A DNA stretch of 21,922 bases, from NCBI GenBank assembly GCA_041648665.1, contig JBAZOP010000048.1, forward strand, positions 1 to 21,922. The letters are read 5' to 3'. Below the pieces are notes generated by a model, which saw only the letters and a program-made list of their open reading frames with translations, did no database searches and was not told the origin of the DNA. The DNA comes from a bacterium. GTDB taxonomy: Bacteria > UBA10199 > 2-02-FULL-44-16 > JAAZCA01. Positions 1 to 6,619 of this stretch are shown in pieces. The position numbers and the translations under genes were made by a program. Positions within the stretch are counted from its first letter, which is position 1. Every line of letters starts with the position of its first letter.

Positions 1-300
1 GCACGCGAGCGCGATGGCCGGCGCGGTGTTCTTCTTGCGCGGCTCGGCTATGATGTTCTCATTCGGGACATCGGGGAGCTGCTTCCGGACGAGGGCGCGG
101 TACTTCTCGTTCGTGGATACGAAGCAGCGATCGGCGGGCACGAACCTGCGTATGCGATCGTACGTCTGCTGTATCATCGTGCGGCCGCTGTCCGTGATGT
201 GCAAAAACTGCTTGGGCATCTCGGGGGTGCTGTACGGCACGAAACGAGTCCCCTCGCCGCCGGCCAGGATTATCGCATAAATGTTGTTCATCACCTTCAT
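1..300 (-). CDS. manC: Mannose-1-phosphate guanylyltransferase, N-terminal 100 residues (cut by window edge)
   Basis: This enzyme transfers GMP from GTP to mannose-1-phosphate, giving GDP-mannose for surface polysaccharides. The visible N-terminus starts MKVMNNIYAIILAGGEGTRF, which contains the nucleotidyltransferase signature LAGGxGTR. PKQFL follows near residues 28-32, and the stretch ends with the family motif ENIIAEPRKKNTAPAIALA at about residues 81-99. I chose the ATG at 300 because AGGAGG sits 6 nt upstream; an in-frame ATG at 291 would have poor spacing. It lies 32 nt downstream of the mannose-6-phosphate isomerase on the same strand, so the two are probably co-transcribed and act in consecutive steps (a phosphomannomutase is still needed between them). 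The C-terminus is outside the window, so a fused isomerase domain cannot be excluded. Confidence 0.93.
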   Translation of the reverse strand, partial: MKVMNNIYAIILAGGEGTRFVPYSTPEMPKQFLHITDSGRTMIQQTYDRIRRFVPADRCFVSTNEKYRALVRKQLPDVPNENIIAEPRKKNTAPAIALAC

Positions 301-332
301 CTGTCCCCTCCTGCCGCGCAAGGCGGCTTTTG

Positions 333-2090
333 TCATCTGACCGCGGACGTCTCTATAAGGACTGCGCGGTTCGAAGAATTCTTGATTATAAAGTCGCCCA
401 TGGCCGCAGGCACGATGAACGATTGGCCGCGCATGAATTCACCCTGGATCGAGTTGTCCTTGCCCTTGATGACCGAGACGCCCCCGTCGATGACCATGTA
501 TCCCCTAAACGCCCCGCCCTCGCCCGAGAAGACCTCGTCCTTGGTCAGGGTGAGCCGCTCGCTCCTGGCGAAATCCTCGTCAAAGAGCCTCTCAACTATC
601 TGGGCGTTTTCCCCGGATGAAGGGACTGTCTCGGGCATCCTGCGGAGTTTCGAAATCGCATCCTGCCCCCTGGGGCCGTCCCAGATCGTCGCCGCTATGG
701 CCTGATCCACGTGGAGCTGCCTCGGCCTCCCTTTGTCGTCCAGCCTGCCGTAATCGAAGACGCGGTAGGTGGTCTCGGATGTCTCCTGCGGCTCCACCAG
801 AATCACGCCTGCGCCTATGGCATGTATCGTCCCGGCCGGGATGAAGAAGACGTCGTCTGCATAGACCGGAACGAAGTTGTGGAAGCGAGTCACGTCATCC
901 CCTGAATTGAGCGCCGCTGCAAACTGCTCCTTCGTCACGCCCTCTTTGAGCCCGAGATATATGCCGGCGCCATCTTCAGCGCCGATGATGATCCATGCCT
1001 CGGTCTTGGAGTGTTCGCCCGGCTTCAGGCCCTTGAAATCAGAATCCGGATGTACCTGCACCGATAGGTTCTTCGTCAGCATGCGCCTGTGGAGGGCCCT
1101 GAGCTCGGCGATCTCGGGGTAATCGCCGTCTGCCCGATTCTCTATGTTCAATATGCCCTGGTGTATCTCGTCGTTGTTCCTGCCTACCAGTTCGACAAGC
1201 GAAGCATGCAGCCCCAGCTGCTTTCTCAACCCGACGGCCTCCTTCTTCTCATCCAGTTCGGTCAGGATGACCGCGAGCTCGCCCTTGTACTCCTCCCATC
1301 CGCCGGAGTTGAGCAGTTTTACCAGAAAAGGCATGGATCTGACTTCGTTGGCCGGGGCAAAGCCTCCGTACAGATTATTCGAGAACATGGCCTCCAGCTG
1401 CCGGATCTCGATCGTGGTCCTTTTGCCTGCGTAGCTCAGTGCGAACCTGTTGGGGAATTTGGGATGGCCCGAGATCTCCCAAGACTCACCGACCACCAAG
1501 TCTTTGCCCCATTTGCCCAGCCCCTTCTTCATGCGGGGTATAAGCGTGCCTCCCCACGGCGTGCGTTCCTCGGACGTAAAGTTATCCGGCAAAGGGGCCA
1601 GCACGCTCCTCGTCATATCAAAGAGTTTCCTGGCCAGGGGCCTTGCCATGAGCTCCGAGAAGTCGGCGTCGCCGGCAACCGCCCTGCGCACCATCTCCAT
1701 CCAGCGAAATCCGTCCTCGCCTCCAGTGATCGCATCCTCGAGAAGATCCAACTCCTTCTCAGGCGTGGAAGTCCTCTCCAAGATTGTCTTGAAATGCCCC
1801 TTGAGCTTCGGGTCTCCGCCGGAGCCGCCGCCGCCAGACGGAGGCGTCGGCCGGCGAGGGCCCTGTGCGCTGCGTGCGCCGGAGCCGCTGCCGCCGGTGC
1901 GCGAAGCGGCAAAAAATCCGCCATGCACCGAAAGGCCGGAGGGTTCCGCCTGCATGCCGCAGCATGGGGCCATGAAAAATGAATCTGCAGACAAAGGCAT
2001 ATTCCCTACCCTGATCGTTATTGAAGTATTTACGATGCTGCCCTTGAACGGCGTCATACCGCCGATTGTCATGTTGCCCACAAGAGCCAT
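333..2090 (-). CDS. manA: Type I mannose-6-phosphate isomerase with N-terminal extension and internal insertion
   Basis: This enzyme interconverts fructose-6-phosphate and mannose-6-phosphate, supplying mannose units. The 585-residue product carries the zinc cupin hallmarks of type I isomerases: WGGT (179-182), GESWE (201-205), QVHPD (345-349; ligands Gln345 and His347), KTEAW (362-366; Glu364), PAGTIHAIG (418-426; His423), and YRVFDYGR (442-449). All expected ligands are present, so it is probably active. It is clearly longer than the usual 300-420 residues. About 165 residues precede the catalytic part, including a Gly/Pro/Ser linker at about 64-92. About 79 residues (262-340) separate PFLVKLLN from LSVQVHPD, which are adjacent in ordinary members. 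The start is supported by GGGAGG 5 nt before the ATG. The gene leads a two-gene operon with the guanylyltransferase and is divergent from ftcD. Confidence 0.9.
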   Translation of the reverse strand: MALVGNMTIGGMTPFKGSIVNTSITIRVGNMPLSADSFFMAPCCGMQAEPSGLSVHGGFFAASRTGGSGSGARSAQGPRRPTPPSGGGGSGGDPKLKGHFKTILERTSTPEKELDLLEDAITGGEDGFRWMEMVRRAVAGDADFSELMARPLARKLFDMTRSVLAPLPDNFTSEERTPWGGTLIPRMKKGLGKWGKDLVVGESWEISGHPKFPNRFALSYAGKRTTIEIRQLEAMFSNNLYGGFAPANEVRSMPFLVKLLNSGGWEEYKGELAVILTELDEKKEAVGLRKQLGLHASLVELVGRNNDEIHQGILNIENRADGDYPEIAELRALHRRMLTKNLSVQVHPDSDFKGLKPGEHSKTEAWIIIGAEDGAGIYLGLKEGVTKEQFAAALNSGDDVTRFHNFVPVYADDVFFIPAGTIHAIGAGVILVEPQETSETTYRVFDYGRLDDKGRPRQLHVDQAIAATIWDGPRGQDAISKLRRMPETVPSSGENAQIVERLFDEDFARSERLTLTKDEVFSGEGGAFRGYMVIDGGVSVIKGKDNSIQGEFMRGQSFIVPAAMGDFIIKNSSNRAVLIETSAVR

Positions 2091-2124
2091 CAGACCTCCC
2101 TATTGAACTCCGATCATCGATGCA

Positions 2125-2153
2125 AAACTATCTCAAATATCATTTGCCGGCAA
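2125..2153 (-). promoter_or_regulatory. Candidate promoter for the manA-manC pair
   Basis: Reading the minus strand, TTGCCG (2153-2148) is followed 17 nt later by TAGTTT (2130-2125), upstream of the isomerase start. The -35 is good but the -10 matches the consensus at only three of six positions. The -35 half lies inside a perfect palindrome, TTGCCGGCAA (2144-2153), where a regulator could bind. This is a weak prediction. Confidence 0.22.
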
Positions 2154-2203
2154 CTTCGACATCCCCTCTGCTGATAAAATATTGAAACCATGTCCTGCAC
2201 CTG

Positions 2204-2228
2204 CATTTTCGCCGATTGCGCGAAAATG
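2204..2228. repeat. 9-bp perfect inverted repeat in the divergent intergenic region
   Basis: CATTTTCGC (2204-2212) and GCGAAAATG (2220-2228) are exact reverse complements separated by 7 nt. Neither strand has a T-run after the stem, so a simple intrinsic terminator is unlikely. It could be a protein-binding site or a structured 5' leader between the divergent manA and ftcD genes. No known operator is recognised. Confidence 0.45.
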
Positions 2229-2240
2229 TTGCTATCAAAC

Positions 2241-2257
2241 ATCGGTCCGCGACCGAT
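2241..2257. repeat. 7-bp perfect inverted repeat in the divergent intergenic region
   Basis: ATCGGTC (2241-2247) and GACCGAT (2251-2257) flank a 3-nt CGC spacer and lie only 12 nt after the 2204-2228 repeat. The tight spacing suits either an RNA hairpin or a compact operator. Function is unknown. Confidence 0.4.
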
Positions 2258-2503
2258 CCATCGCAGGGCCTGAACAACGGATGATCATGCCTTGGATATT
2301 ATACGATGTGTATACATATTTCCCCATGATTTCAAGCACTTTTGACCACAACTCCTTTAAATTCTCTCGCCCTTTGAGACAGGAGCCGAAGGGGCCTCTC
2401 GACGCGACTGCCTTTAAACAGCCATTTCATGCGGTTTTGCCGTCAATCTTGACCTGGACCCCATTTCTTGCGCTCCAGAGGGTTTTCTTCTATATGGGTC
2501 ATG

Positions 2504-3475
2504 ATGAAGATCATCGAATGCGTTCCCAACTTCAGCGAAGGCAAGGACAGCGCGACCATCGAGGCGATCGCGGCTGCGATCCGCTCCGTCGACAAGGTCA
2601 CGCTCATGGACGTCGACTCAGGGTCCGGCGCCAACCGCACGGTCTACACGTTTGCCGGCGCACCGGATGACATCATCGAGGCCGCGTTCAGATCAATTCA
2701 GAAGGGGGCGGAGCTCATCGACATGCGCAACCACCACGGCGCGCACCCCAGGATCGGTGCGTGCGACGTCTGCCCCTTTGTCCCCCTGATCGACGCCTCG
2801 ATGCAGGAATGCGTCTCGCTCGCGCAGCGGCTCGGCGAGAAGGTCGGCGAAGAACTTCGCATCCCGGTCTATCTCTACGCCGAAGCTGCGCGCTCCCCTC
2901 TGCGCAGGAGGCTCGCGGATATACGCAGGGGCGGGTACGAGCGGCTGGCGGAGAAGATGGAGGCGCCGGAATGGAGGCCCGATTTCGGGCCTGCGGAGTT
3001 CAACGCGAAATCAGGCGCAACAGCGATCGGCGCGCGCAATATCCTAGTGGCCTTCAACATGAACCTGGATACGGACGACGTGCTCATAGCGAAAGAGATC
3101 GCTGCGGAGATAAGGTCGTCGGGAAACGGCTCGCGCCGCTTCGAGTCGCTGCAGGCCATGGGATGGATGATACCGGAGTACGGCCGCGCGCAGGTGACCA
3201 CGAACATCCTCGATATTGTCGCCACGCCGCTTCACTCTGTCTTCGAGGCGTGCGCCGAACTCGCGAAAAAATTCAACGCGCGCGTGGACGGAAGCGAGAT
3301 CGTGGGCATGGTGCCGAAGCGCGCGCTCATGGACGCGGGCAGATATTATTCATCGGAAAACGAGAATGATGAGGGCAGGATCGCGGATGCGGCGATCCAG
3401 GGCCTTGGCCTGGATGAGCTGAGAAAATTCGATCCCAGGCAGAAGATCATCGAAGAACGCTTGAAACAGGCCTGA
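2504..3475 (+). CDS. ftcD: Glutamate formimidoyltransferase (stand-alone FTCD N-terminal type)
   Basis: The family moves the formimino group of N-formimino-L-glutamate to tetrahydrofolate, the last step of one histidine degradation route; some members also act on 5-formyl-tetrahydrofolate. The 323-residue product opens with the family N-terminus IIECVPNFSEGKD (residues 3-15). It contains HHGAHPRIGACDVCPFVP at about 77-94; His81 corresponds to the catalytic histidine (His82 of the mammalian enzyme). It has the transferase domains only and no cyclodeaminase. The start is uncertain: tandem ATGs at 2501 and 2504 both lack a strong Shine-Dalgarno (AGAGGG at 2477-2482 is distant), and an upstream in-frame start at 2468 adds residues not typical of the family. 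No hut gene is nearby. The usual DVxPF motif here reads DVCPF, with a second cysteine (GACDV) just before it. Confidence 0.92.
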   Translation: MKIIECVPNFSEGKDSATIEAIAAAIRSVDKVTLMDVDSGSGANRTVYTFAGAPDDIIEAAFRSIQKGAELIDMRNHHGAHPRIGACDVCPFVPLIDASMQECVSLAQRLGEKVGEELRIPVYLYAEAARSPLRRRLADIRRGGYERLAEKMEAPEWRPDFGPAEFNAKSGATAIGARNILVAFNMNLDTDDVLIAKEIAAEIRSSGNGSRRFESLQAMGWMIPEYGRAQVTTNILDIVATPLHSVFEACAELAKKFNARVDGSEIVGMVPKRALMDAGRYYSSENENDEGRIADAAIQGLGLDELRKFDPRQKIIEERLKQA

Positions 3476-3501
3476 ATCAAAGGTTTAATTAATATCTACA
3501 A

Positions 3502-3532
3502 CTTATTGATATTTAAAGATAAATATTTTAAG
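3502..3532. promoter_or_regulatory. AT-rich imperfect palindrome upstream of the orphan gene
   Basis: A perfect core, ATATTTA (3509-3515) and TAAATAT (3520-3526) around AAGA, is extended by CTTA at 3502-3505 and TAAG at 3529-3532 with one bulge. It lies in a very AT-rich 120-nt gap between ftcD and the 565-aa gene, about 67 nt before that gene's start. It probably marks the promoter or operator of the downstream gene. There is no GC-rich stem to suggest a terminator for ftcD. No convincing -35/-10 pair was found. Confidence 0.3.
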
Positions 3533-3598
3533 CAACATTTCCCGCAATATTCCGAAAAATGAAGATAGAAAATATCACCTCAAGGGGAAGGGACAGCC

Positions 3599-5296
3599 AT
3601 GAAAGTCACAAAACGGATCCAGAGCACCATCAACTACGTGAGCGATCAGATCGACCGCGGCGTGCTGCCTGAGGAGGTCAGGCCCTTTGTAAAGGCAGCA
3701 AGGAAAGGCCAGTACGACACGATAAGGGCCTTCCAGGCCTATGAACATAAGAAGGAGCACCGCAGTGCGATTGCAGAGAACTGGCTCATCCGTGAACTGC
3801 AGGGCCCGCGCTTCTCAGCCCTGCCGGTGATCGCCAGGCCCTCCCCCTCTTCCGATGAAACGATCATGGTCTACGAAGACCCGGCCGTGCCGCGCGAGGA
3901 GGAAGAGGAGCCGCGCACAAGCGACCAACTCACAGCCACCCTGAAGAAGAGGATTCAGAACATCCATCGGCCGCAGGAGATGACCCCTGAGAAATGGAGC
4001 GAACAGCTCCTATCGGGCCTAGGCTTTGCCGCAGGCGCGAAGATGCGGGAGGCAAAGAAGAAGGTGGACAAGGGCCTTGCGAGAAAGATGGCGGCCACGA
4101 TCCTGGCCGCCACGAGGCAGAACCGCAGGCTCCACATGCTGCCGAGGCCGAAGTTCGACAACCCGAACGATCCGAAGTCTTACTTCACCTCCGCGATCAA
4201 CGGCCGCGAGGACGTGATGCAGGAGTGGCGGCAGTGGAGCGGCTGGCGCATGGTCCTGACCAATATCTTTGCCGCCTATCTGGCCGAGGGGACGCTGCAG
4301 CAGCCCTTCCCCTCCCTCGTGGCACAGAGGAAAGCCGAGATCGCTCACATGCATGCGTGGCACGAGGACATCAAGGCCAAGGGCATGAGCCCTGCCGATG
4401 TGGAGAAGGCGATAAACAGGATGTACTGGGAGGACAAGGCTGACGAGCGCGCGAGGGCGGTGGCCAACTACGTAGCGATGGAAAGCAGCGTGCGCGGCGA
4501 GATGGAGTACGACGGAGTCGCGGTCAAGAGGCTGTACTGGGAAATACTCGCGCTCCACAGGGCGGACCCCCTGCTCGGTCCCGGGATCATGGATCTTGCA
4601 GCGCACTTCGTGCACCCGCTCACCTATGCAAATGTCATGCAACTCCTCAAGCGAAGGGACGTGCAGCTTGATTCAATGGAGAGATTCACGCTCCAGAACA
4701 TGCTGGAGTGGCACACGTTCCCGCTGGGAAGCCTCGCAGGAAGGCTCGCGACACACATCAGCAAGAACGACCGCTCCACCTGCCCGGACATCGGTTCCTT
4801 CTGCGAAAAGAAGCTGGGATTCAGGCGCGGCATGTTCTCGATCAGCGGAGCGCCTGAGCCGTTCATGGCGAAACTCACGCAGATGGCACAGGCTGGCGTG
4901 GACCTTTCGAGGCTCCTTGCGGCCCTGGATGAAAAATTCCCGGGCGCGATCGCCCCGCAGAAGGCGGAGGAGCTTGCAAAGATCGCAGCTGAGAAGCGCA
5001 TAGGCGCCCTGCCCCTGAAGATCGACAAACCCAAGCGTCGCTCCCCTGCGGCAAAGGCGCCGGCCAAAGCAGAGGCTCAGGCCGCTACCGTGCGAACCCG
5101 CGGCAACGGACCGCGCAAGCTCAAGCGCAGGGGCACGACCGGCGGGACCCAGCTATCGCTCAACTTCACAGCAAAATACAGAATGGACGGCGGGATCGGA
5201 AATTACATGATCGCAGGCAGGAGATTGCCCATGTTCCCGGGCCCGCGGACCATGATGAACATGGGACTCAACCTCATGCACCTGAAGAACATCTGA
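3599..5296 (+). CDS. Unrecognised 565-residue protein with basic linker and Met/Gly-rich tail
   Basis: I do not recognise this protein. There is no signal peptide or convincing membrane segment, so it is likely cytoplasmic. Residues 1-75 look helical and charged. Residues 76-108 form a Pro/Glu-rich disordered link with a run of five glutamates. Residues 110-475 form a long, mostly helical, Trp- and Met-containing body with only two cysteines (395 and 402). Residues 476-512 form a Lys/Arg/Ala/Pro-rich linker of nucleic-acid-binding or tail character. Residues 513-565 end in a Gly/Met-rich segment (TMMNMGLNLM at 551-560). The start is well supported by an AAGGGGAAGGGA purine stretch 5 nt before the ATG. 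It is monocistronic, with an AT-rich upstream region and a terminator immediately downstream. Coding character (GC-rich third positions, long frame, good RBS) makes it a real gene; function is unknown. Confidence 0.85.
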   Translation: MKVTKRIQSTINYVSDQIDRGVLPEEVRPFVKAARKGQYDTIRAFQAYEHKKEHRSAIAENWLIRELQGPRFSALPVIARPSPSSDETIMVYEDPAVPREEEEEPRTSDQLTATLKKRIQNIHRPQEMTPEKWSEQLLSGLGFAAGAKMREAKKKVDKGLARKMAATILAATRQNRRLHMLPRPKFDNPNDPKSYFTSAINGREDVMQEWRQWSGWRMVLTNIFAAYLAEGTLQQPFPSLVAQRKAEIAHMHAWHEDIKAKGMSPADVEKAINRMYWEDKADERARAVANYVAMESSVRGEMEYDGVAVKRLYWEILALHRADPLLGPGIMDLAAHFVHPLTYANVMQLLKRRDVQLDSMERFTLQNMLEWHTFPLGSLAGRLATHISKNDRSTCPDIGSFCEKKLGFRRGMFSISGAPEPFMAKLTQMAQAGVDLSRLLAALDEKFPGAIAPQKAEELAKIAAEKRIGALPLKIDKPKRRSPAAKAPAKAEAQAATVRTRGNGPRKLKRRGTTGGTQLSLNFTAKYRMDGGIGNYMIAGRRLPMFPGPRTMMNMGLNLMHLKNI

Positions 5297-5301
5297 CAAA
5301 A

Positions 5302-5326
5302 AAGAGGCCGCTGAAAGCGGCCTCTT
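5302..5326. terminator. Bidirectional intrinsic terminator between the orphan gene and tRNA-Ala
   Basis: An 11-bp perfect stem (AAGAGGCCGCT / AGCGGCCTCTT) closes a GAA triloop. On the minus strand it starts 5 nt after the tRNA-Ala CCA end and runs into six uridines, an ideal intrinsic terminator. On the plus strand it starts 5 nt after the stop codon of the 565-aa gene and is followed by a weaker pyrimidine tail (CTCTT). It therefore likely serves both converging units. Confidence 0.9.
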
Positions 5327-5330
5327 CTCT

Positions 5331-5406
<76 letters not shown>

Positions 5407-5418
5407 AATTACCCGACG

Positions 5419-5430
5419 TTGTTAAAGAAC
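5419..5430 (-). promoter_or_regulatory. boxA-like element in the tRNA-Ala leader
   Basis: The minus strand reads GTTCTTTAACAA, which shares TCTTTAACA with the boxA antitermination element of enterobacterial rRNA operons (TGCTCTTTAACA). It lies 12 nt upstream of the mature tRNA 5' end. It may be a true Nus-factor site, a processing remnant of an rRNA-like leader, or chance. Confidence 0.35.
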
Positions 5431-5454
5431 TCGCCGCCTTGTTACGGTTTTGGA

Positions 5455-5483
5455 TATATCTTTTATAAGCCCCTGAAAGTCAA
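5455..5483 (-). promoter_or_regulatory. Candidate sigma-70 promoter for tRNA-Ala
   Basis: On the minus strand, TTGACT (5483-5478) and GATATA (5460-5455) are separated by exactly 17 nt, about 48 nt upstream of the mature tRNA 5' end. The -35 hexamer overlaps the stop codon of the thioredoxin-like gene. This would give the tRNA its own transcript in addition to any read-through from the ribosomal operon. Confidence 0.5.
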
Positions 5484-5983
5484 CTGAGTTCCTTCACGCG
5501 CGCGCGCACCTCTGCGGAATCCCAGTCCACCGGACCCGCCCTGCGCCAGACAATCCTGCCATCCCTGTCGATAAGAAATGTCTCGGGCACGGCATAGCTC
5601 TGGTAGGAATCCGCAACCGTGCCATCGGTATCCATGAGCACGACCATGCCGGACTTGATGACGGAAGCCACGAACGCGGCAGCCTCCTCCCGACTCTCGT
5701 CCAAGGAGATCGCCAGCACCGCAAGCCCCTCCTCTTCAAAGTCCGACTGCAGGCGCGCAAGCGACGGAAACTCCTGCCTGCACGCCCCGCACCAGGCGGC
5801 CCAGAAATGTAAGATCACAGGCCTGCCCCGGAAGCCATCGAGGCTCACGACTTCCGAATCCAGGGAGCGCAGATTGAATCCCGGGGCTACGTCGCCCTCG
5901 TCGGGGCGCGTCAGATATTGCAAGGCCGACATCGCCACTAAGGCGATGCCGGCCGCTATCGCTGCTATCCACAGCTTTCTCAT
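5480..5983 (-). CDS. TlpA/ResA-like membrane-anchored thioredoxin
   Basis: This is a thiol-disulfide oxidoreductase of the TlpA/ResA/AhpC-TSA group, expected to be tethered by an N-terminal segment and to act outside the cytoplasmic membrane, for example reducing disulfides in cytochrome c maturation. Residues 1-25 are a hydrophobic signal/anchor (LWIAAIAAGIALVAMSAL). The thioredoxin fold starts near residue 32, with the redox motif WCGAC (Cys65 and Cys68) and the cis-proline motif VPETF (Pro133). The length of 167 aa is typical. It lies 15 nt downstream of rplQ with only a weak ribosome-binding site, so it probably depends on read-through and coupling from the ribosomal operon. No cytochrome or ccm gene is visible, so the substrate is unknown. 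Confidence 0.9.
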   Translation of the reverse strand: MRKLWIAAIAAGIALVAMSALQYLTRPDEGDVAPGFNLRSLDSEVVSLDGFRGRPVILHFWAAWCGACRQEFPSLARLQSDFEEEGLAVLAISLDESREEAAAFVASVIKSGMVVLMDTDGTVADSYQSYAVPETFLIDRDGRIVWRRAGPVDWDSAEVRARVKELS

Positions 5984-5998
5984 GTCGAAGGCCCGATA

Positions 5999-6571
5999 TT
6001 ATCCCTCTCTGCTCGACTTGCCTTTCGAAGCGACCTTCCTCGTATGCGGGTTGGCCATCTTCGCCCTCTTCTCCGCATGCGGTTTCGCTACCTTTTTGGC
6101 GGCGAATTTCTTAGCATCCCCCTTCGCCGTCTTAACGTGCCGCTTCTCGGCCCTTGCCTTCACAGGGGCTTTCTTATGCCCGTGCTCGGCCTCATCGCCC
6201 ACAGGGGTCCTGCCCTCGGCCCCGAGGTACTCGATAGAGGCCATGGGGGCGGCGTCGCCGTGGCGCCAACCGAGTTTGAGCAGCCTTGTGTATCCGCCCT
6301 GTCTCTCGGCGAAGCGCGGGGCCAGGTCATCGAATGCGATCTTCACGGCCTTCTTGTCACGGATGATCGAAATGGCGCGCCTGCGCGCCGCGACAGTTCC
6401 GCGTTTGCCGAGAGTGACCATGCGGTCCGCGATGGAACGCAGAACCTTGGCCTTCGGAAGCGTCGTCTCGATCCTGCCGTGTCTGATGAGGGATGCCGCC
6501 ATGTTGGCCAGCATCGCGTCGCGATGGGCCCTCGTGCGCCCCAGTTTGCTCGTAGCACAATGATGTCTCAT
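5999..6571 (-). CDS. rplQ: 50S ribosomal protein L17 with Lys/Ala/His-rich C-terminal tail
   Basis: L17 is a late-exit-tunnel-side protein of the large subunit. The core (about residues 1-125) shows the family start (MRHHCATSKLGRTRAHRDAM), RHGRIETTLPKAK (30-42) and the conserved GGYTRLLKLG (92-101). The protein has 190 residues against about 120-130 for most bacteria. Residues 128-190 are a low-complexity basic tail rich in Lys, Ala and His, probably disordered and rRNA-contacting. It sits in its standard place, 48 nt after rpoA, as the last ribosomal gene of the alpha operon, with AGGA-type purines before the ATG. Confidence 0.97.
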   Translation of the reverse strand: MRHHCATSKLGRTRAHRDAMLANMAASLIRHGRIETTLPKAKVLRSIADRMVTLGKRGTVAARRRAISIIRDKKAVKIAFDDLAPRFAERQGGYTRLLKLGWRHGDAAPMASIEYLGAEGRTPVGDEAEHGHKKAPVKARAEKRHVKTAKGDAKKFAAKKVAKPHAEKRAKMANPHTRKVASKGKSSREG

Positions 6572-6619
6572 ATATTAATCCTTTTCCTGTTCATCGATCG
6601 ATGGTCACGTGTTACAGCT

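Larger units (their letters stand above)
2091..2503. other. Divergent intergenic region, about 410 nt, no gene seen
   Basis: This stretch separates manA (minus) from ftcD (plus). It is locally more AT-rich than its surroundings, especially around 2295-2360, where TATTATAC and the palindrome TGTATACA (2309-2316) occur. It holds inverted repeats at 2144-2153, 2204-2228 and 2241-2257. No open frame here has a Shine-Dalgarno sequence or a recognisable protein. I could not match it to a known riboswitch by eye, including the tetrahydrofolate class that would make sense for ftcD. Confidence 0.6.

Noticed and set aside
1089..1982. A 297-codon plus-strand frame opposite the isomerase
   Set aside because: It is antisense to a gene with intact catalytic motifs and has no protein-family similarity that I can see.
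2294..2360. An AT-rich stretch with TATTATAC and TTGACC as an ftcD promoter
   Set aside because: The hexamers are in the wrong order or spacing for a sigma-70 promoter, so no specific promoter could be assigned.
2182..2670. A 162-codon frame crossing the intergenic region into ftcD
   Set aside because: It begins at TTG without an RBS and runs out of frame through the conserved N-terminus of ftcD.
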